A stretch of DNA of 6,329 bases from the NCBI GenBank assembly GCA_002315995.1, contig DCHN01000047.1, positions 13,763-20,091 on the forward strand, read 5' to 3'. The notes under the pieces were generated by a model. It saw only the letters and a list, made by a program, of their open reading frames with translations. It searched no databases and had not been told where the DNA came from. The position numbers and the translations under genes were made by a program. Within the stretch, counting starts at the first letter, position 1, and each line of letters begins with the position of its first letter. Below, piece after piece: positions 1-5,041 of the stretch. This stretch comes from Bacteroidales bacterium UBA1751. Lineage in GTDB: Bacteria > Bacteroidota > Bacteroidia > Bacteroidales > UBA932.

Positions 1-246
1 TACACACCTATGCTTCGTACAATCAACTTCCCTACTACAAAGTACGGTGAGGATTATGCAGTAGGTTTGAGAGTAAGCCGCGAGTACCAGATTGGTAGAA
101 TTTATGATGTTGTTTACAATTGCCGCCGCTGGGACGACAACTCAGATGCTTCACTTGACATTGAGAAAGTAAATGCAAACAACCTCTACAAAGATAGAAT
201 CCGTACCTGGGAACTTAAGGCACGTATTGCTCTGAACAAGAAATAA
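1..246 (+). CDS. Glycosyltransferase family 2, C-terminal fragment (5' end outside window)
   Basis: The reading frame is open from the first base to the TAA at 244-246 and gives 81 residues, so this is the 3' end of a longer gene; the ATG at 10 is most likely internal. The stretch FPTTKYGEDYA (fragment residues 10-20) fits the acidic ED motif near the end of GT-A fold family 2 glycosyltransferases, where the acidic residue serves as catalytic base. The following segment, rich in Arg and Tyr (VSREYQIGRIYDVVYNCRRW, fragment residues 25-44), resembles the C-terminal part of Bacteroidales GT2 proteins found next to DUF4922 genes. The donor and acceptor sugars cannot be read from this fragment. 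The gap to the next gene is 18 bp with no terminator visible, which suggests co-transcription. The family call is inferred from a short piece and is less certain than the coding call. Confidence 0.75.
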   Translation, partial: YTPMLRTINFPTTKYGEDYAVGLRVSREYQIGRIYDVVYNCRRWDDNSDASLDIEKVNANNLYKDRIRTWELKARIALNKK

Positions 247-264
247 GAGGGTTGCATTACATTT

Positions 265-1335
265 ATGCAACAGCTGCAGAACGATATTGAGAAGATGCTT
301 TCCCGTGAGCTTGAGCTCGGCGGGAGGGCATCTTTGAATTATAAGGCCCTTCCAGGGGTGCGCAAGAAGGATATGACCTGGAATGGCTTTCCTGCCAGAT
401 TGTTCTTCAATCCGGCCCGCGTAGCCTCAGTAATGGCAAAGGTTGACAAGCAGACACTCCTTCACAGGCAGTGCTTTCTCTGCCCGGAAGGCCTTGAGGC
501 AATGCAGCAATCATATTTATGGAAATGTTCGGGTGATACCGCATATTTCCTCCGCGTGAATCCTTTCCCAATTTTCGAGAGGCACTTCACAATTTCAACG
601 GCAGTACATACCAGGCAAGAGATAGCGGGCCATTATGCTCACATGCTGGAGTTTTCATCTCTTCTGCATGATTATGATATCTTCTACAACGGCCCTATGT
701 GCGGGGCTTCCGCTCCTGACCACATGCATTTCCAGGCCTGCCCGAAGGGGTCGCTTCCAATGCAGGTTGAGGTTGATGCCACCCTCGAAAAGGAGTGCGG
801 TCCCGAATCTTCAGATTTTCTTCGCCTTGTGACGGAAGGTATCTGGCGTGTTTGCCGCTATGCCGGCAGCGCCTATCTGCTTTGTGGTAGCAGCATTGAG
901 CGCATGCAGACTCTTTTTGACGCACTTATGGAGGCTCGCAGGAGCGCGGATGCTTTATGCCATACCAATGGCGATAGCAATCTCTCACTCATCTCAAGGC
1001 GCGAAGCCTGGGAGGGGAAGAGAGACCTTGATGATGAGTGGGAACCGAGAATGAACATCCTCTCCTGGAGTGAAAACGGCGAATATAGGACGGTGGTATT
1101 TTTCAGGAGCGAATCACGTCCGGCCTGCTTCTTTGAGGAGGACCCTGTAAAGAGAATTCTGATATCGCCCGCATCGGTTGAGATGAGCGGTATTGCGGTG
1201 GTCTCCTCTGAGGAGAGTTTTGAGAGACTTTCTGCACGGAAACTTAATGATGTCATAAGTGAGGTGTCGTTGAGCCAGGCGCAATGCCGTACAATTGAGG
1301 CAAAACTTCGGGGTGACATACCTCGCAATGAATAA
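265..1335 (+). CDS. DUF4922 protein, GalT/Ap4A-phosphorylase-like (HIT superfamily) nucleotidyltransferase
   Basis: This 356-residue protein has no signal peptide or membrane segment and should be cytoplasmic. Visible motifs are C70-F-L-C73 (a possible metal-binding CxxC), NPFP at 99-102 followed by H107, and a core at 142-157 reading NGPMCGASAPDHMHFQ. The last part is an HxHxQ signature (H153, H155, Q157) preceded by an N-G-x-x-x-GAS segment. The same arrangement occurs in Ap4A phosphorylases, GDP-L-galactose phosphorylase and galactose-1-phosphate uridylyltransferase, where the middle His is the nucleotidylated nucleophile; here that would be H155. The Bacteroidota family is known as DUF4922. 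The substrate is unknown; a nucleotide sugar or dinucleoside polyphosphate is the natural guess, and the setting beside cell-wall genes makes a sugar nucleotide attractive. The ATG at 265 follows the glycosyltransferase stop closely and gives a sensible N-terminus. Hand counts on two 60-base lines give about 53-55% G+C, higher than in the zeta-like gene further on. Confidence 0.85.
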   Translation: MQQLQNDIEKMLSRELELGGRASLNYKALPGVRKKDMTWNGFPARLFFNPARVASVMAKVDKQTLLHRQCFLCPEGLEAMQQSYLWKCSGDTAYFLRVNPFPIFERHFTISTAVHTRQEIAGHYAHMLEFSSLLHDYDIFYNGPMCGASAPDHMHFQACPKGSLPMQVEVDATLEKECGPESSDFLRLVTEGIWRVCRYAGSAYLLCGSSIERMQTLFDALMEARRSADALCHTNGDSNLSLISRREAWEGKRDLDDEWEPRMNILSWSENGEYRTVVFFRSESRPACFFEEDPVKRILISPASVEMSGIAVVSSEESFERLSARKLNDVISEVSLSQAQCRTIEAKLRGDIPRNE

Positions 1336-1341
1336 TGCCCG

Positions 1342-1376
1342 AAACGGGAGTAAAAAGGCGCGAAATTCTCCCGAAT
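1342..1376. repeat. Intergenic repeat, copy 1 (inverted CGGGAG/CTCCCG ends)
   Basis: This is a 35-bp unit beginning 6 bp after the DUF4922 stop codon. It matches copy 2 (1392-1426) at 33 of 35 positions; the differences are at 1360 and 1362 (G here, A in copy 2). CGGGAG at 1345-1350 and CTCCCG at 1368-1373 could form a 6-bp GC-rich stem around a 17-nt loop. There is no T-run right after it, so it is not a standard intrinsic terminator. It may be a dispersed intergenic repeat of this genome or a protein-binding or RNA element; the sequence alone does not decide. Confidence 0.85.
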
Positions 1377-1391
1377 GTGAGAAAAAGTGCA

Positions 1392-1426
1392 AAACGGGAG
1401 TAAAAAGGCACAAAATTCTCCCGAAT
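1392..1426. repeat. Intergenic repeat, copy 2 (inverted CGGGAG/CTCCCG ends)
   Basis: This is the second copy of the 35-bp unit, starting exactly 50 bp after copy 1. Its arms are CGGGAG at 1395-1400 and CTCCCG at 1418-1423, with the same 17-nt loop length. The 15-bp spacer between the copies (1377-1391) is A-rich and not itself repeated. The copy ends 35 bp before the preferred start of the SpoIID-domain gene, so it lies in that gene's promoter or leader region. Because the arms are identical, the left arm of copy 1 could also pair with the right arm of copy 2. Confidence 0.85.
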
Positions 1427-1461
1427 TATGCTGCAAAAAAGAGAATTGTAATATAAATGTT

Positions 1462-2850
1462 ATGGAAAACAGTACAAAAAGATCACAGGCTACATTGGCG
1501 GTGGGAATCTTCTCGCTGCCTGAGGTGAAATTCAGATTCATCACTCCATACTCCTTCAACGGGAAGGTTTATTCGGGTGAGCAGAGTGCTACCGTAAAGG
1601 ATGGGAAGGTGCTCTTTGACGGCAATCTTTTTGATACTGTTCTCTTTGAGGCAGGTGCTGATGCCAAGCCGAGATTCGAACTTGTGGATGTAATCATTGG
1701 GGTGAATTTCCATTGGGAGAGAAAGGAGAACCAGACCTTTGACGGAACTCTCAAACTCATTGTTGAGCAGAATAAGGTTACAGCCATAAATCTCATAGGA
1801 ATTGAGGACTATTTGCTGAGTGTGATATCATCGGAGATGAGCGCAACGGCATCGAAGAATCTTCTCAAGGCGCATGCAGTAATATCCCGTTCATGGCTGC
1901 TTGCCCAAATTGAAAAGGGCAAGGAGATAAAGGAGAGTTCAAAGGAGTACTCGGCCTGCACAGATACGGAGGATGAACTTATAAAGTGGTACGACCGTGA
2001 GGACCACAAGAACTTTGATGTGTGTGCCGATGACCATTGCCAGCGCTATCAGGGTGTGGCACGCCAGACTACTCAGACCATAAGGGAGGTCATTGACGAG
2101 ACTTGGGGTGAGGTTCTCAAGTATGATGGAAAGATTTGTGATGCCCGTTTCTCAAAGTGCTGTGGCGGTGTAATGGAGGAGTTCCAGTACTGCTGGGAGA
2201 ACATAAAGTACCCGTATCTGGCAAAGAGAGCTGATACTCCAACAGAAAACATATTCCCTGATCTTACAGTTGAAGAGAACGCAAGCAAGTGGATACTCTC
2301 AGAGCCTGAGGCATTCTGCAATACAAAGGATGAAAAGATTCTCAGCCAGGTGCTCAACAGCTATGACCAGGAGACAACAAAGTTCTACCGATGGCAGGTT
2401 GACTATGACCAGAAGGAACTGAGCGAACTTGTGCTCAAGCGAAGCGGAGTTGATTACGGAGATATAATTGATATCATTCCGGTTGAGCGTGGAACATCGG
2501 GCCGACTTTGGAAGCTTAAGATTGTTGGTACAAAAAGGACAAAAATCATAGGCAAGGAGTTGGAGATAAGGAAGACCTTCTCAACGAGCCACCTTTACAG
2601 CTCTGCATTTGTTGTGGAGAAGAGTGGAACAATGCCAGTTGAAAAGAGTGGTTCAATGCCGGCAGAAAATAGTTGCTCAGCGGTTGGCGTGGAGAGTGTA
2701 CCTGCACATTTCACCTTCAAGGGTGCCGGTTGGGGACACGGAGCAGGCCTCTGCCAAATAGGTGCAGCGGTTATGGGTGCAAAGGGTTACACATACGAGA
2801 AGATTCTCGCGCACTATTTCCCTAATTCAAGCATAGTCAGGGAATATTAG
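1462..2850 (+). CDS. SpoIID/LytB-domain protein (putative peptidoglycan lytic transglycosylase)
   Basis: This is a 462-residue protein. The SpoIID-domain signatures are present in order: IEDYLLSVISSEMSA at 114-128, in which E125 aligns with the catalytic Glu of SpoIID lytic transglycosylases; a helix with LKAHAVISRSW just after; C188-ADD-H192-C193-QRY, resembling the zinc-linked Cys/His site of SpoIID; KCCGGVMEE around 232-239; and the C-terminal GWGHGAGLCQIGA at 423-435. SpoIID enzymes cleave MurNAc-GlcNAc bonds in glycan strands lacking stem peptides. The N-terminus (MENSTKRSQATLAVG) has no signal peptide, odd for an enzyme acting on the wall. Residues 385-408 are a small repeat-derived linker just before the last motif. 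The ATG at 1462 is chosen over an in-frame GTG at 1387, because the latter would put the intergenic repeat inside the protein and adds no domain. Activity is inferred from the family. Confidence 0.9.
   Translation: MENSTKRSQATLAVGIFSLPEVKFRFITPYSFNGKVYSGEQSATVKDGKVLFDGNLFDTVLFEAGADAKPRFELVDVIIGVNFHWERKENQTFDGTLKLIVEQNKVTAINLIGIEDYLLSVISSEMSATASKNLLKAHAVISRSWLLAQIEKGKEIKESSKEYSACTDTEDELIKWYDREDHKNFDVCADDHCQRYQGVARQTTQTIREVIDETWGEVLKYDGKICDARFSKCCGGVMEEFQYCWENIKYPYLAKRADTPTENIFPDLTVEENASKWILSEPEAFCNTKDEKILSQVLNSYDQETTKFYRWQVDYDQKELSELVLKRSGVDYGDIIDIIPVERGTSGRLWKLKIVGTKRTKIIGKELEIRKTFSTSHLYSSAFVVEKSGTMPVEKSGSMPAENSCSAVGVESVPAHFTFKGAGWGHGAGLCQIGAAVMGAKGYTYEKILAHYFPNSSIVREY
2614..2685 (+). repeat. 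24-bp tandem repeat within the SpoIID-domain gene (about 2.5 units)
   Basis: Three consecutive 24-bp units encode VEKSGTMP, VEKSGSMP and the diverged AENSCSAV (residues 385-408). Units 1 and 2 differ by a few bases, and unit 3 matches only over its first half. The unit length keeps the frame, so copy number can change without breaking the gene. The segment lies between the main domain body and the C-terminal GWGHG motif and is probably a flexible surface loop. Confidence 0.75.
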
Positions 2851-2863
2851 TCGTTGTTTGTCG

Positions 2864-2871
2864 TATATTTG
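2864..2871 (+). promoter_or_regulatory. Bacteroidota-type -7 promoter element for the zeta-like gene pair
   Basis: TATATTTG at 2864-2871 is an exact match to the TAnnTTTG -7 consensus used by the Bacteroidota primary sigma factor. It sits in the 43-bp gap between the SpoIID-domain gene and the 54-aa gene, and would start transcription a few bases downstream, leaving a leader of roughly 15 nt before the ATG at 2894. No clear -33 TTTG is seen at the usual distance upstream (about 2837-2847). A TTTG at 2857-2860 is too close to be one. The element is therefore plausible but incomplete. Confidence 0.5.
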
Positions 2872-2893
2872 TAGAAGATTTTATTATTCCAAG

Positions 2894-3058
2894 ATGTCAA
2901 CAAAAGAACTTCATTCATACAGACTTACTTCTCTTGAAGAACCATCGGACGAAATGTTGTATGCAATAATGGAACAGGTTGCTGTTTCAATAAAGAGTAG
3001 TTGCTGTTTGACTGCCTCTATTATTAACCGCCAGTTTGAGGCTATAAAAGCGAAGTAA
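2894..3058 (+). CDS. Small 54-aa protein, putative antitoxin of the zeta-like kinase
   Basis: The product is a 54-residue soluble protein without signal peptide or membrane segment. It begins MSTKELHSYRLTSLEEPSDE, and the rest (21-54) can form one or two helices, with acidic and hydrophobic residues around DEMLYAIMEQVA (19-30). From memory, similar short proteins with an L-x-S-L-x-E-P-(S/T)-D-E core precede zeta-toxin-family genes in Bacteroidota; this was not checked by search. The gap to the kinase gene is only 5 bp, so the two are surely co-transcribed and probably translationally coupled. The size and order (small gene first) are those of a type II antitoxin, but it is not recognisably the epsilon or PezA antitoxin. 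ATG 2894 is preferred over an in-frame TTG at 2858, which would lie upstream of, and overlap, the -7 box. It may bind and block the kinase active site; this is inference. Confidence 0.6.
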   Translation: MSTKELHSYRLTSLEEPSDEMLYAIMEQVAVSIKSSCCLTASIINRQFEAIKAK

Positions 3059-3063
3059 CTTAC

Positions 3064-3654
3064 ATGGAACATCGTCCTACACTCTGCATTATTGCCGGGC
3101 CTAACGGATCAGGAAAGACAACCACTACAACCCAATTGCTTGCGAATGAGTGGGGTGCCGACAGTTTGTATATAAATCCTGACAACATTGCACAGAACGA
3201 GTTTGGAGATTGGAATAATGAAGAGTCAGTAATGAAGGCCGCAAAACGGGCATCAGAGATGAGGTATCAATGTCTTGAGGAGAAAAAAAGCTTTGTTTTT
3301 GAAACGGTTTTGTCTTCCCAGGAGAAGATTGAATTCATTATGAAAGCCAGAGAAGCGGGTTTCTTTATTCGCGTATTTTTCATTTGTACGGAGAATCCCA
3401 AAATTAATGCAGCCCGTATAGCGCAGAGATATCTTAACGGAGGACACGAAGTGCCAATCTCGAAGATAGTGTCAAGATACTTCAAGTCTATCCAAAATAT
3501 GAGGTATGCAATATCAATTGTTGATAGAGCATATATATATGATAACAGTACAGACGGGCAGTTGCCTTCATTGTTGTTTAGAACAGCCAATGGAAAATTG
3601 ACAAAAATTTATGCTGATACAATTCCTCAATGGGCAAGTGTGCTGATTCATTAA
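3064..3654 (+). CDS. Zeta-toxin-family P-loop kinase
   Basis: This 196-residue cytoplasmic protein has the features of a zeta toxin/PezT-type kinase: Walker A GPNGSGKT at 12-19, INPDNIA at 37-43 with D40 in the place of the family's catalytic Asp, FVFETVLSS at 77-85 (substrate-side strand and loop), and RIAQRYLNGGHEVP at 118-131 with R118 and R122 as lid arginines for ATP phosphates, followed by R138-Y139. Known zeta toxins phosphorylate UDP-GlcNAc at the 3'-OH and so poison peptidoglycan synthesis; whether this one uses the same substrate is not shown. The 54-aa gene precedes it by 5 bp, and the AmpG-like gene follows after 28 bp without a visible terminator. The gene is AT-rich: four lines counted by hand gave about 27-45% G+C, against 52-55% in the DUF4922 and AmpG-like genes, which suggests separate acquisition. 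All key motifs are intact, so it is probably active. Confidence 0.85.
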   Translation: MEHRPTLCIIAGPNGSGKTTTTTQLLANEWGADSLYINPDNIAQNEFGDWNNEESVMKAAKRASEMRYQCLEEKKSFVFETVLSSQEKIEFIMKAREAGFFIRVFFICTENPKINAARIAQRYLNGGHEVPISKIVSRYFKSIQNMRYAISIVDRAYIYDNSTDGQLPSLLFRTANGKLTKIYADTIPQWASVLIH

Positions 3655-3682
3655 AAAGATCCTATAACAACTGACAACAGAT

Positions 3683-5017
3683 ATGAGCAAATTCAACAGT
3701 TCACCTTGGTCGTGGGTTCCCACACTCTACTTTGCGGAGGGAATTCCATACTTCCTTGTAAACAACATTTCGGTAATGATGTTCGCCAAAATGGGCGTTC
3801 CAAATGGGCAGATGGCCTTCTTCACCACTCTCCTTTACTTCCCTTGGTTTTTGAAGGGAATATGGAGTCCTATTGTTGACGTGGTGAAGACAAAGAGGTG
3901 GTGGATCACATCAATGCAGCTCATCATGACTGCAATGATGTTCCTTTTGATGTTCACACTTCCATCGCCGAGTGCAGATGTAATTAAAGAGGGAACCACA
4001 CAAATAGATATCTTCTGGCTCACTCTGGTGCTCTTTATTATCTCCGCATTTGCAAGCGCAACGCACGACATTGCAGCCGATGGCTTCTATATGCTAGCCC
4101 ACAGCCAGAGCAGCCAGGCAAAGTTCATTGGAATCAGGAGCGTATTCTACAGGGTATCTTCAGTTTTCGGACAGGGTGTTCTGGTATTTATTGCCGGATT
4201 GGTTGAGCGCAACACATACGATGAGGCTACCGGTATGGGTAACATACCTTATTCCTGGAAGATTACAATAGGTGTGGCTGCGGTTACATTCCTTCTTGTA
4301 TCACTCTATCACACATTCTTCCTTCCAAAACCTGCAGATGACAAGCCAAGAGTGAGTGCCGAGAGCAAGAGCTCCACAATGGCAGAACTTGGAAATTCAT
4401 TCAAGACCTTTTTTACCAAGAAGGGTGTCCTCCTTGCCATTGCCTTCATGCTACTGTACCGTTTGCCTGAGGGATTCCTCATTAAGATGTGCCAGCCTTT
4501 CCTTGTTGCGGCACAGGAGAAGGGTGGTCTCGGACTTGGAACCGACATAGTTGGTGTGGTATATGGAACATTTGGAGTCATTGCTCTGCTTGCGGGAGGT
4601 ATTCTTGGTGGAATATATGCCAGCCGTGTGGGTCTCAAGAGGTCTCTCTGGCCAATGGCAGCCTGCATGACACTTCCTTGTCTTACATTCGTATATCTTG
4701 CAATATGTGTTCCTTCAAACCTTGTAATGGTTACCATAGCTTTGGTAATTGAGCAGTTCGGTTACGGCTTTGGTTTTACGGCATATATGCTCTATATGAT
4801 GTACTTTTCGGAGGGTGAATTCAAGACATCACATTATGCAATATGCACAGCCTTCATGGCACTCAGTATGATGCTCCCAGGTTTTGTTGCAGGATACATT
4901 CAGGAAGCAATTGGATATGTGAACTTCTTCTGGATGGTAATTGCCTGCTGCGCAGCAACCATTGCAGTTACCTTCTTTGCAAAGAGAGAGGTTGATTCCG
5001 AATACGGAAAGAAATAG
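3683..5017 (+). CDS. AmpG/MurT-like MFS permease for muropeptides or MurNAc
   Basis: This is a 444-residue inner-membrane protein with about 12 predicted helices; clear ones lie near 10-32, 45-62, 72-92, 107-128, 195-215, 285-308, 317-337, 375-395 and 405-432. The N-terminal WVPTLYFAEGIPYFLVN (12-28) and the later YFPWFLKGIWSPIVDVVKTK (52-71) match the AmpG-type segment in which a permease faces the WSP-x-x-D loop. A polar central loop (about 216-250) separates the two six-helix halves. AmpG of Enterobacteria imports GlcNAc-anhydroMurNAc peptides by proton symport, while the Tannerella forsythia relative MurT imports MurNAc. With a NamZ gene only 24 bp downstream, MurNAc or a small muropeptide is the likely cargo here, but specificity cannot be read from sequence. 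The start ATG at 3683 follows the zeta-like gene by 28 bp. No separate promoter is evident, so it may be read from upstream promoters, including the one in front of the small gene. Confidence 0.9.
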   Translation: MSKFNSSPWSWVPTLYFAEGIPYFLVNNISVMMFAKMGVPNGQMAFFTTLLYFPWFLKGIWSPIVDVVKTKRWWITSMQLIMTAMMFLLMFTLPSPSADVIKEGTTQIDIFWLTLVLFIISAFASATHDIAADGFYMLAHSQSSQAKFIGIRSVFYRVSSVFGQGVLVFIAGLVERNTYDEATGMGNIPYSWKITIGVAAVTFLLVSLYHTFFLPKPADDKPRVSAESKSSTMAELGNSFKTFFTKKGVLLAIAFMLLYRLPEGFLIKMCQPFLVAAQEKGGLGLGTDIVGVVYGTFGVIALLAGGILGGIYASRVGLKRSLWPMAACMTLPCLTFVYLAICVPSNLVMVTIALVIEQFGYGFGFTAYMLYMMYFSEGEFKTSHYAICTAFMALSMMLPGFVAGYIQEAIGYVNFFWMVIACCAATIAVTFFAKREVDSEYGKK

Positions 5018-5041
5018 CATTACTTCAAAAATTGATATTCT

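Noticed and set aside
1345..1373. Intrinsic terminator of the DUF4922 gene
   Set aside because: The 6-bp stem has a 17-nt loop and is followed by GAATGTGA rather than a T-run; a terminator role cannot be supported.
1342..1426. CRISPR array
   Set aside because: There are only two copies, the spacer is 15 bp and A-rich, and no cas genes are present.
1387..1461. N-terminal extension of the SpoIID-domain gene from a GTG at 1387
   Set aside because: The extension would translate repeat copy 2, adds no signal peptide or domain, and the ATG at 1462 matches the usual N-terminal shape of the family.
873..1559. A long open frame of 228 codons on the - strand
   Set aside because: It lies opposite the well-supported DUF4922 gene and runs through the intergenic repeats; its product has low-complexity peptide stretches arising from the two repeat copies and no recognisable domain.
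2858..2893. N-terminal extension of the 54-aa protein from a TTG at 2858
   Set aside because: The TTG lies upstream of the TATATTTG -7 box, so a transcript from that promoter would not contain it; the ATG at 2894 is well placed.
4309..4737. A - strand open frame of 142 codons
   Set aside because: It is a shadow of the AmpG-like permease gene; no domain, and it opposes a clear membrane protein.
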